A stretch of DNA of 24,271 nucleotides. Origin: Gemmatimonadota bacterium. Lineage in GTDB: Bacteria > Gemmatimonadota > Gemmatimonadetes > Gemmatimonadales > GWC2-71-9. The stretch is from assembly GCA_003220955.1 (NCBI GenBank), contig QHTW01000084.1:1-24271 (forward strand), in the 5' to 3' direction. Positions 1-6,541 of the stretch are shown here, one piece after another; positions within the stretch are counted from its first letter, which is position 1, and each line of letters begins with the position of its first letter. The translations under genes and the position numbers were made by a program. Below the pieces are notes generated by a model. It was not told where the DNA came from. It worked only from the letters and a program-made list of their open reading frames with translations, and did no database searches.

Positions 1-168
1 AAGGCGCTCGGCTAATACGCGTAACGCTAAGGCCTGGGCGCGAGCGATCGCTTCATCGCGGTTCTGCCCATAGGCCAGAACTCCGGGAAGGTCAGGAACC
101 TCACCGATCCAACGCCCGTCCTCTTCCTTCTCGAGCTCGATTGCGAACTGCACCGCACCTTTGGCCAT
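1..168 (-). CDS. hicB: HicB-family antitoxin, N-terminal 56 codons (cut by window start)
   Basis: The visible protein begins MAKGAVQFAIELEKEEDG and continues RWIGEVPDLPGVLAYGQNRD, which is the HicB/UPF0150 signature: a short beta-strand, the E-V-P-(D/E)-L-P-G-V turn and a following helix rich in Ala. HicB proteins are antitoxins of type II HicAB systems. They bind and block the HicA mRNA-cleaving toxin and often repress their own operon. The ATG at 168 is preceded by GAGA 2-6 bases upstream, a weak ribosome site. The rest of the gene, and any hicA partner, lie outside the window. The start codon is 31 bases downstream of a GTTAGGC sequence on the same strand (199-205), the spacing expected for a gene carried as an integron cassette. 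The family call is secure. That it is a working toxin-antitoxin pair is not shown. Confidence 0.85.
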   Translation of the reverse strand, partial: MAKGAVQFAIELEKEEDGRWIGEVPDLPGVLAYGQNRDEAIARAQALALRVLAERL

Positions 169-198
169 GGTCTCAAACTAATAAGAAAGATGGCATCT

Positions 199-205
199 GC
201 CTAAC
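199..205 (-). other. Integron core-site-like sequence GTTAGGC (candidate attI or attC R box)
   Basis: On the minus strand this heptamer fits GTTRRRY, the consensus core site at which integron integrases join cassettes, and it is identical to the commonest version. It sits between the stop of a degenerate intI gene (317-315) and the HicB start (168), which is where attI or a cassette boundary should be if the integrase lies in the inverted orientation. The bases just upstream on that strand (GTCGAATTCTC) are where the partner L box would lie, but I cannot identify it with confidence. No matching RYYYAAC box lies upstream on this strand before intI, so attI is more likely than a complete attC. 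A seven-base match can occur by chance, so position is the main support. Confidence 0.5.
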
Positions 206-287
206 GAGAATTCGACAGAACTATATAACGTAAACCGCGCATACTCCCCCGCTGTCTATCATGTGTTCTTGTCGCCCAAACGAACGA

Positions 288-307
288 AATAGGCCGGTCA
301 GCCTATT
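288..307 (-). terminator. Inverted repeat, possible terminator after intI
   Basis: AATAGGC and GCCTATT form a perfect 7-bp stem around a 6-base loop. On the minus strand the stem begins 8 bases after the intI stop codon and is followed by TCGTTCGTTT, a weak T-rich tail. It could end intI transcription, or it could be a structured part of the attI region. The short T tract makes intrinsic termination uncertain. Confidence 0.35.
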
Positions 308-314
308 AAAAATA

Positions 315-1257
315 TTACAGCGTGTCGGCAGGACTGCGCACGCCCAGCCCGCCCCGGTTCAGCACATGCGTGTACACCATGGTCGTCGCAACGTTGCGGT
401 GGCCGAGGAGCTCCTGCACGGTGCGAATGTCGTAGCCGGACTCGAGCAGGTGAGTCGCAAAAGAATGCCGCAGAGTGTGACAGGTCGCGGGCTTGGCGAT
501 CTTCGCGGCACGGACGGCGTCCTTAAACCCGCGCTGCACCATGGTTTCGTGGAGATGATGACGGCGAACCTGGCCGGTGCGCGGGTCGCGATACTGCCGG
601 GTCGCCGGAAATACCCACTGCCAACCCCATTCTCGGCCCGCGTTGGGATACTTGCCATCCAGCGCGCCGGGCAGCTCGACCCAACCCGCGCCCTCGGCGA
701 GGTCGCGCTCGTGCTGTTTGCGCGCCTTGCCAAGATGCGCGAGCAAAGGCGTCGTCAGGCGCTCGGGCAACATCGTGACGCGATCGCGATCGCCCTTCCC
801 CGCCCGCACGACAATCTCGTTCTTCGCGAAGTCCTTCGAGCAAACGCATCCCCGTGCCGTACAGGGCACCCGCGACCAACGCGACCTCGCGGCGGCCCTT
901 GAGACGCGCGAACACCCGGCGCACCTCGTCTTTGGTGAGAACCACCGGCACTCGCGCGGGCCGCTTCGCACGCACCAGTGCCGAGAGCCAGCCGACCGGC
1001 GTGTCGAGCACTTCTCGGTAAAGAAAGAGCAGCGCGCCCAGCGCCTGGTTCTGCGTGGACGCGCTGACGTGACGATCGACCGCCAGATCCGACAGGAACC
1101 GCGTCACATCGCTCGGCCCCAACTCCCGCGGATGGCGCATTCCACAGAACCGGACGAACCGGCGCACCCACCCGATGTACGCCTCCTCCGTCCGCGTACT
1201 GTAATGCCGGACCCGCAATGCGCGACGAACCGATAACAGGAGAGACGAAGCGGCCAC
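315..1257 (-). pseudogene. intI: Integron integrase (IntI-type tyrosine recombinase), frame-broken
   Basis: Two overlapping frames together give an almost complete integron integrase. The first (GTG at 1257) has the SAM-like N-terminal domain and runs to the catalytic arginine in ALYGTGMRLLEG (Arg138). The second resumes at KDFAKNEIVVRAGKGDRDR and carries the IntI-specific insertion (ALDGKYPNAGREWGWQWVFP), the HTLRHSFATHLLESGYDIRT box, LGHRN and the nucleophile in TTMVYTHVLNRGG. The inserted domain separates integron integrases from XerC/XerD and phage enzymes. Between LLE(G) and (K)DFAKN the usual LRLRVKDLD-type strand is missing. About 8 codons plus 2 bases are absent near plus-strand 825-836, and the frame changes there. 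All catalytic residues survive, so inactivation looks recent, or else this is an assembly error. The total of about 314 codons is normal for IntI. hicB lies downstream on the same strand, which is the inverted integron layout. Confidence 0.85.
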
Positions 1258-1309
1258 GCATATAGCGTAATTGCTGCGCCGCGATTGGGAAGGATCAGAA
1301 AAACGCAGG

Positions 1310-1336
1310 CCGTCGGACCGTCAGACCGTCCGTCCC
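1310..1336. repeat. Imperfect 8-bp tandem repeat across the nagZ stop codon
   Basis: The plus strand reads as successive GTCGGACC, GTCAGACC and GTCCGTCC units, with the nagZ stop codon (complement of 1321-1323) inside the second unit. It is a short degenerate array. It resembles the two heptamer arrays further inside the same gene in being built on a non-triplet unit, and it may mark the same slippage-prone process. Confidence 0.5.
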
Positions 1337-2739
1337 ACCCATCGCGCCGCCGCCCGTTGCATCAGCGCCTGCCCATGCCACGCGCACAGCACCGGCGTAT
1401 CTCCAGGGATCTGCGCGACGAGCCGCGGGTGCGCGAATAACACCACCAGCGACGCTCCAGGCACGTGCCGCTCGAGCCGCGCGATAGACTGTGGCCCGAG
1501 ATCGGCACGCCCCTTCCACGACCGCGGCTCCGCATAGACAAGAATCAGGTGTCTGGTGTCAGGTGTCGGGTGTCTGAGAAACCGCGCACCCTGCCCTGCT
1601 AGCGTTTTGGCGAACACGTCTCGCGGCGGGATCGTGTATGGTCCACCGACATCATCATCGACGACCGTCACGGTCAGCGACTTGCCGAGCTGCGGCCGCT
1701 CGCCGCGCACGAGATGCACCGCCCGATCCGCCAACCCGTCCGCGAACTTCTGCTGCTCCGCGAGCGTCGCGTCATCCACCCGTCCCCCGTCCCCCGTCCC
1801 CCATCCCGCAATGCTCTTCTCGTATCTCGCCAGCGCCTCCTCAGCCCTCGCAGCCGGGACGCGTTCCAGCGCGTGGACGACCCCCACCCAATCCGTCGGA
1901 TAAAGCAGCATGTCGCAGCCCGCGCTCACCGCGGCGACGGCGGCGTCGCTCTCGGGCGCAGCCGCAGTCGCACCCCCCATGATGAACGCGTCCGTGACGG
2001 TGAGTCCCTGAAATCCGATGGTGTCGCGGAGATACCCGAGTATGATCGGCGAGAACGTCGCCGCGGATCCGCTCGCGTCCCAGCGCGGGTAGGCGACAAA
2101 CGCCGGCATGACGCTCCCGACACCGGCGTCCACCGCCGCCTTGAACGGTGCGACATCGGCGCGCTGCAGCTCGTCGCCGAGTGCCTCCACGACGGGAAGA
2201 CCCTCGTGTGAGTCTGTCGTGGTACGACCATGCCCAGGGTAGTGCTTGGCACAGGCCATCACACCGTGCTCCTGACAACCCTTGATCCACGCCGCCGCAT
2301 GCGATCCCACGCTGCTCGGGTCTGCCCCGAACGAGCGCGTCTGCACGATGGGATTCTTGGGCTCGTTATCGAGATCACACACCGGCGCAAACACCCACGT
2401 GAGCCCGACGGCCCGCGCCTCGGTGCCGGTGATCTGGCCGCACGCATACGTCGCGTCGAGATCGTCGAGATACCCGAGCGCCGCCGGCGGCGGTAGCTCG
2501 GTGAGACCCTTCACCTGCTGCCCCGGCCCGCGCTCGAAGTCAGAGCCGAGCAGCAGCGGCCGGCCCGCGAGGTCGCGCAAGGCACTCGTGAGCGCGATGA
2601 CAGCGGCGCGGGTCCCGCCAAACAGAATGAACCCGCCCACGCCTGCCGCGAGCGCCTGCTCGATCTTGGCGCGCTCCGATCGAAAGGATCCCCGCCGCCA
2701 CCGCAGCGCTGGACACACGAGGCGCGCCCGGGGGATCAT
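1321..2739 (-). CDS. nagZ: Beta-N-acetylhexosaminidase NagZ (GH3)
   Basis: This is a 472-aa glycoside hydrolase family 3 protein. NagZ removes GlcNAc from anhydro-muropeptides in the cytoplasm during peptidoglycan recycling. The GH3 barrel covers roughly residues 1-290. KHYPGHGRTTTDSH at 165-178 carries the histidine/aspartate loop typical of NagZ, and LTVTDAFIMGG has the nucleophile Asp250. No signal peptide is present. A C-terminal extension of about 150 residues, longer than in E. coli NagZ, holds low-complexity stretches encoded by heptamer repeats. The ATG at 2739 overlaps the anmK stop as ATGA, so the two are probably translationally coupled. A longer reading upstream in this frame exists but lies wholly inside anmK and is rejected. 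A secreted GH3 of another specificity is less likely given the murQ-anmK context. Confidence 0.92.
   Translation of the reverse strand: MIPRARLVCPALRWRRGSFRSERAKIEQALAAGVGGFILFGGTRAAVIALTSALRDLAGRPLLLGSDFERGPGQQVKGLTELPPPAALGYLDDLDATYACGQITGTEARAVGLTWVFAPVCDLDNEPKNPIVQTRSFGADPSSVGSHAAAWIKGCQEHGVMACAKHYPGHGRTTTDSHEGLPVVEALGDELQRADVAPFKAAVDAGVGSVMPAFVAYPRWDASGSAATFSPIILGYLRDTIGFQGLTVTDAFIMGGATAAAPESDAAVAAVSAGCDMLLYPTDWVGVVHALERVPAARAEEALARYEKSIAGWGTGDGGRVDDATLAEQQKFADGLADRAVHLVRGERPQLGKSLTVTVVDDDVGGPYTIPPRDVFAKTLAGQGARFLRHPTPDTRHLILVYAEPRSWKGRADLGPQSIARLERHVPGASLVVLFAHPRLVAQIPGDTPVLCAWHGQALMQRAAARWVGRTV
1548..1575. repeat. Four-unit heptamer tandem repeat inside nagZ (GGTGTCN)
   Basis: GGTGTCT, GGTGTCA, GGTGTCG and GGTGTCT follow one another without gaps. 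In the nagZ frame this encodes the RHPTPDTRH-type segment of the C-terminal extension. Because the unit is 7 bp, gain or loss of one copy would shift the reading frame. Confidence 0.85.
1779..1806. repeat. Four-unit heptamer tandem repeat inside nagZ (CCCGTCC)
   Basis: Three exact CCCGTCC units are followed by CCCATCC. On the nagZ strand this encodes a Gly-rich linker (GWGTGDGGRVDD). Like the array at 1548-1575 it has a 7-bp unit and lies after the catalytic barrel. Confidence 0.85.
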
Positions 2740-3812
2740 GCGGGCGTGATGTGCCCGAGAATGCGCGGCCCGCGCGCCCCCGTGGCCGCCGGGAGATTGC
2801 CCGCCTTCCCGGACACGGTCTGCATGCCGAGAAACGCGAATGCGACCGCCTCCTTGGCCTCGCCGTTGAAGAACACCTGATCGAACAGGACGACCGCGCG
2901 CGGCTGGATCTTGGCGGCGAGCCGCTCGAGCAGCGCGGGATTCTTCGCGCCCCCACCCGAGATCACCACCCGCGCAATTGTTTCGGCAGTGAGTGCGGTG
3001 GCGGTGGCGATCGCGTCGTTGTCGGAGCCCCCCGCTTTCTTCACGCGCGCGAGCAGCTTGTCGGCGTACTCGATGCCGAACCGCTCGCGGCCGGTGCTCT
3101 TGGGCGGCGGCTGGGCGAAATACGGGTCGGCGAGCAACTCCTCGAGCAGCTTCGCGACGGGCCGGCCGCGGCGCGCCCGTTCGCCATCCCGATCGTACGG
3201 CGCGTCCGGATCGACGCGCCGCGTGATCGCGTCGATCACCGCGACGCCAGGACCCGTGTCGAACGCGAACGCGCCCTCGGCGACCCCGCGCCGCGGCACC
3301 CACGTGACGTTCGCCATCCCGCCGATGTTGAGCAGCCAACGCCCGTGCTGCTCGTGCCCGAACAGCATCACGTCGGCGAGCGGCACGAGCGGCGCCCCCT
3401 GCCCTCCCGCCGCCACGTCACGCGCGCGAAAGTCGCTGACGACGCGCACGCCCACCCGCTCGGCCAACACGGCGGCATCGCCGAGCTGGAACGTCGCACG
3501 TCCCGGCTCGTGCCAGATCGTTTGGCCGTGGGATGCGATAAAGGAGAGGTCTCGCGGGTTTGTCTTGGAAGTTGCCAGGAGGGCGAGTACTGCCGCCGCA
3601 AAGCGCTCACCCAGCGCGACGTGCAGAAACGCGACGTCCTTCGGCGTGCCGCGCGCGATCGCATCGATGATCGCTCCACGCTCGGCCGCACTGTACGGCT
3701 CTTGGCGAAATGCGACCAGCTCGGCGGCGCTGTCGCGCAGTCGCACCAGCGCCGCGGAGATCCCGTCGAGCGATGTCCCCGACATGACGCCGACGGCCAG
3801 CGCTTCGGTCAT
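2736..3812 (-). CDS. anmK: Anhydro-N-acetylmuramic acid kinase AnmK
   Basis: This is a 358-aa sugar kinase of the ASKHA fold, close to the usual length of about 370. AnmK opens the 1,6-anhydro ring of anhMurNAc and phosphorylates it to MurNAc-6-phosphate, the substrate of MurQ encoded just upstream. Visible motifs are MSGTSLDGI at 10-18 (ATP phosphate loop), SHGQTIWHEP near 94-103, NIGGMAN near 162-168, FDTGPG at 184-189 with the probable catalytic Asp185, ISGGGAKNP, and the closing GNLPAATGA. The residue after FDTGPG is Val where many homologues have Asn. The ATG at 3812 overlaps the murQ stop (ATGA), and the gene's own stop overlaps the nagZ start in the same way. Assignment is secure. Confidence 0.96.
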   Translation of the reverse strand: MTEALAVGVMSGTSLDGISAALVRLRDSAAELVAFRQEPYSAAERGAIIDAIARGTPKDVAFLHVALGERFAAAVLALLATSKTNPRDLSFIASHGQTIWHEPGRATFQLGDAAVLAERVGVRVVSDFRARDVAAGGQGAPLVPLADVMLFGHEQHGRWLLNIGGMANVTWVPRRGVAEGAFAFDTGPGVAVIDAITRRVDPDAPYDRDGERARRGRPVAKLLEELLADPYFAQPPPKSTGRERFGIEYADKLLARVKKAGGSDNDAIATATALTAETIARVVISGGGAKNPALLERLAAKIQPRAVVLFDQVFFNGEAKEAVAFAFLGMQTVSGKAGNLPAATGARGPRILGHITPA

Positions 3813-4735
3813 CGCGACACGGTGGGTGGATCGCCCACGACGGGCCGGACGAACCCGCCGGCCGCCTCGAGTAACGCCCGAGCCTCGGCGGCGTTCACTT
3901 TGCGCCCGACCATCACGATCGCGAGTTTGACGCTGCCTTCCGCCCGCTTGATGGCATCGCGCGCCTCGTCGCGACTCACCCCACAACACTCCATCACGAT
4001 CCGCTCGCCGCGATCGTGCAGCTTTGTGCTCAACGCCACGAGATCGACCATCAGATTGCCGTAGACCTTGCCGAGCCGGATCATCGCCCCGGTCGTGAGC
4101 ATGTTGAGGACGAGCTTTGTCGCCGTGCCGGCCTTGAGGCGCGTCGAACCGGTGAGCACCTCCGGTCCCACGACGGGATTGATGATCATGTCGCACGTCT
4201 CGGCCAGGACCTTCGGCGGGGTCGAGCAGGTTACGAGAACCGTCTTGGCACCGAGAGTTTGGGCGCGGGAGAGCGCCATCCGCACGTACGGCGTGGTGCC
4301 GCTCGCCGCGATGCCGACCACGACGTCGCGATTCGTCACGGCGGCGGTGTCCATCGCCGCACCGCCGGCGTTCACGTCGTCCTCCGCGCCCTCGGCACTC
4401 TTGACGAGCGCCGGGTACCCGCCGGCGATCACGCCCACCACCATTGTGGGCGGCACGCCGAACGTGGGCGGGCATTCGGTCGCATCGAGCACGCCGAGTC
4501 GGCCGGACGTGCCCGCCCCGACGTAAACCAGCCGCCCGGCGGCCCGGAACGCCGCCACGATCAGCTCGATCGCGGCGGCGATGCGGTCACGTTCGCCGTG
4601 CACGACCTTGGCAACCGTGGCATCCTCGCCATTCATCAGGTCCACGATCTCCAGACTCGAGGCCACGTCGATGCGCTCGGTACGCCGATTGCGCTGCTCC
4701 GTGGCCCGAGGATCGGAGAAATCTCGGTTTGTCAT
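3809..4735 (-). CDS. murQ: N-acetylmuramic acid 6-phosphate etherase MurQ
   Basis: This is a 308-aa SIS-domain protein of normal length. MurQ cleaves the lactyl ether of MurNAc-6P to give GlcNAc-6P and D-lactate, feeding cell-wall sugar back to amino-sugar metabolism. Motifs are ATEQRNRRTERIDVASSLEI at the N-terminus, VGAGTSGRLGVLDATECPPT at about 72-91 with Glu87 in the position of a catalytic acid, and the EGAEDD segment at about 115-120. SGTTPYVRMAL and NPVVGPEVLTGSTRLKAGTA lie further on. It is the first gene of murQ-anmK-nagZ. Its ATG lies only 28 bp from the divergent ggt start, and no purine-rich ribosome site is visible upstream of it, so leaderless or weakly initiated translation is possible. 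Confidence 0.96.
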   Translation of the reverse strand: MTNRDFSDPRATEQRNRRTERIDVASSLEIVDLMNGEDATVAKVVHGERDRIAAAIELIVAAFRAAGRLVYVGAGTSGRLGVLDATECPPTFGVPPTMVVGVIAGGYPALVKSAEGAEDDVNAGGAAMDTAAVTNRDVVVGIAASGTTPYVRMALSRAQTLGAKTVLVTCSTPPKVLAETCDMIINPVVGPEVLTGSTRLKAGTATKLVLNMLTTGAMIRLGKVYGNLMVDLVALSTKLHDRGERIVMECCGVSRDEARDAIKRAEGSVKLAIVMVGRKVNAAEARALLEAAGGFVRPVVGDPPTVSR

Positions 4736-4763
4736 GGAGGAGAATTAGACGATAAGATTACGA
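4736..4763. promoter_or_regulatory. Short divergent intergenic region murQ/ggt
   Basis: Only 28 bp separate two divergent start codons, so at least one promoter must lie inside the neighbouring gene. GGAGGAG at 4736-4742 reads toward ggt but is about 21 bases from its ATG, too far for a usual ribosome site. No clear -10/-35 pair fits in the gap. Confidence 0.4.
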
Positions 4764-6515
4764 ATGCGAAAGATGCTCGCGCTGTGCGCGGCGGCGACCG
4801 CGATCGCCTGTGCTGGTACCACTCCCCCTGCCAGTCCAACACCGATCGCCGCCCGAGGCCCCGGCGCAGTCCTCCGTGGCACGCGGATCATCCCGCCGAC
4901 GTGGACGTTGCGGGCGCGCGCCGTCACCGCCCCACACGCGATGGTCGTCTCCGCCCATCCGCTCGCGAGCCAGGCCGGTCTCGACATCCTGCAGCAAGGC
5001 GGCAACGCCATGGACGCCGCCGTCGCGGTAGGATTTGCGCTCGAGGTCGTGCTGCCGGACGCGGGCAACATCGGGGGCGGCGGCTTCATCGTGCAGCGCA
5101 CCGCGACGGGGGACGTATCGGCGCTCGACTATCGCGAAGCCGCGCCGTCGGGCGCCTCGCACGATATGTACGTCGACTCGGCGGGCAACGTCACCAACAA
5201 GAGCGAAGTCGGCCATCTCGCCTCCGGCGTCCCGGGCAGCGTCGCGGGACTCTATGCGGAATGGCAGCGCCACGGTTCACTGCCCTGGGCGGCGGTGATC
5301 GCCCCGGCGATCCGGCTCGCGCAAGGCCACGTGATCGACACGGCCCGGAGCCGCGACATCGCCTCCGATCGCGAGCTGCTCGCGCAGTTCCCGGCCAGCC
5401 GCGCGCAGTTCCTCGTACACGACAGCGCGCCGCCGCCGGGAACGACGTGGCGACAGCCCGACCTCGCGCGGACGCTGCAGCTCATCAGCGACTCCGGCCC
5501 CGACGTCTTTTATCGCGGCCAGATTGCCGACCTGATCGTCGCCGAGATGCAGCGCGGCGGAGGACTGATCACAAAGGACGACTTGCGGCGCTACGAGGCG
5601 AAATGGCGCACCCCCATCCAGCTGAGCTATCGCGGCAATACGATCTATTCCATGCCGCCCCCGTCCTCGGGCGGTGTCACGATGGGCGAGATCCTGAACA
5701 TCCTCGAGGGCTACGACACGATCCCGGCGTTCGGCACGCCGGCGTATGTCCACCTGCTCACGGAAGCAATGCGGCGCGGCTTCATCGACCGCAACCGCTG
5801 GCTCGGCGATCCCGATTTTGTCGACATGCCGCTCGAGCGGCTGCTCTCGAAGTCGTACGCCGCGACGCTGCGCGCCCAGATCGATCCGCAGCGCGCCACG
5901 CCCACGCCACCCCCGGCGACGAGCGGCGAGGCGATGCACACAACGCACTACTCCGTCGTCGACGAGAAGGGGAACGCCGTTTCCGTCACCACGACCTTGA
6001 ATGGTGGCTTCGGCAGCGGCGTCACCGTGACCGGCGCGGGCTTCTTGTTGAACAACGAGATGGACGATTTCACGTCGGCCCCAGGCAAGCCGAATATGTA
6101 CGGGCTCATCCAGGGCGAGGCAAACGCGATCCAGCCCCGCAAACGGATGCTCTCGGCGATGACGCCGTCGATCGTGACGGACTCCGCCGGCCAGGTCCAG
6201 CTCATCGTCGGCTCGCCTGGCGGCCCGACGATCATCACGACGGTGACGCAGGTGATTCTGAACGTGCTGGACCAGCGCATGAGTCTCGCCGATGCGATTG
6301 CGGCTCCCCGCATTCACCACCAGGCGCTCCCCGATCAGACGTTCTACGAGCACGGCGGCTTGAGCGACGCGACGGTGCAGGCGGTACAAGCGATGGGACA
6401 TAAGCTGCAAGAGCGACGGGGGCACAGCGGTTTCGTCGCGGGAATCCAACGAACCGCGGGCGGATGGGTCGGTGTCGCTGACCCACGTATCGCGGGTGGC
6501 GCAATCGGTTACTGA
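4764..6515 (+). CDS. ggt: Gamma-glutamyltranspeptidase, predicted lipoprotein
   Basis: This is a 583-aa Ntn-hydrolase of typical GGT length. It cleaves gamma-glutamyl bonds of glutathione and related peptides outside the cytoplasm after self-processing into two subunits. The N-terminus MRKMLALCAAATAIACAG is a lipoprotein signal with a plausible lipobox before Cys16. The large-subunit block is LDILQQGGNAMDAAVAVGFA. The processing site and nucleophile lie in TTHYSVVD, with Thr393 matching the first Thr of E. coli GGT's small subunit. GSPGGPTIITTV corresponds to the substrate-binding glycine loop. Frame upstream is closed by TAG at 4746. ATG codons at 4764 and 4773 are both possible starts. It lies 26 bp before the GMC gene on the same strand. 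Confidence 0.94.
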   Translation: MRKMLALCAAATAIACAGTTPPASPTPIAARGPGAVLRGTRIIPPTWTLRARAVTAPHAMVVSAHPLASQAGLDILQQGGNAMDAAVAVGFALEVVLPDAGNIGGGGFIVQRTATGDVSALDYREAAPSGASHDMYVDSAGNVTNKSEVGHLASGVPGSVAGLYAEWQRHGSLPWAAVIAPAIRLAQGHVIDTARSRDIASDRELLAQFPASRAQFLVHDSAPPPGTTWRQPDLARTLQLISDSGPDVFYRGQIADLIVAEMQRGGGLITKDDLRRYEAKWRTPIQLSYRGNTIYSMPPPSSGGVTMGEILNILEGYDTIPAFGTPAYVHLLTEAMRRGFIDRNRWLGDPDFVDMPLERLLSKSYAATLRAQIDPQRATPTPPPATSGEAMHTTHYSVVDEKGNAVSVTTTLNGGFGSGVTVTGAGFLLNNEMDDFTSAPGKPNMYGLIQGEANAIQPRKRMLSAMTPSIVTDSAGQVQLIVGSPGGPTIITTVTQVILNVLDQRMSLADAIAAPRIHHQALPDQTFYEHGGLSDATVQAVQAMGHKLQERRGHSGFVAGIQRTAGGWVGVADPRIAGGAIGY

Positions 6516-6541
6516 TGACCCGATAACTTGAGGAGCCTCTG

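Larger units (their letters stand above)
169..314. other. A+T-richer spacer between hicB and the intI relic
   Basis: This 146-bp spacer is visibly richer in A+T than the coding DNA around it (for example near 170-235 and 300-315). It holds the core-site candidate at 199-205, a TATATA-type sequence on the minus strand near 221-228 that could serve as a -10 element for hicB, and the inverted repeat at 288-307. No convincing -35 element is placed correctly for that -10. The composition fits a promoter/recombination region, or acquired DNA, next to an integron integrase. No coding signal was seen in it. Confidence 0.45.

Noticed and set aside
315..1257. Reading the recombinase as XerC/XerD or a phage integrase
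   Set aside because: The KYPNAGREWGWQWVFP insertion and the HVLNRGG(L)GVRSP ending are specific to integron integrases.
1548..1806. Heptamer arrays as a CRISPR or phage-type repeat region
   Set aside because: Units are 7 bp, directly adjacent, without spacers, and lie within an open coding frame.
2740..3339. Upstream extension of the nagZ reading frame
   Set aside because: The extra 200 codons lie inside anmK and are Arg/Gly-rich shadow sequence. The ATG at 2739 overlapping the anmK stop gives a normal NagZ start.
2911..4064. Long plus-strand open frames opposite anmK and murQ
   Set aside because: They are antisense shadows with biased composition, and the minus strand carries complete conserved enzymes.
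4016..6403. Plus-strand open frame of 795 codons across murQ and ggt
   Set aside because: It is antisense to murQ and out of frame with ggt, is very rich in Arg, and contains no recognisable domain. It is a high-GC shadow of two well-identified genes.
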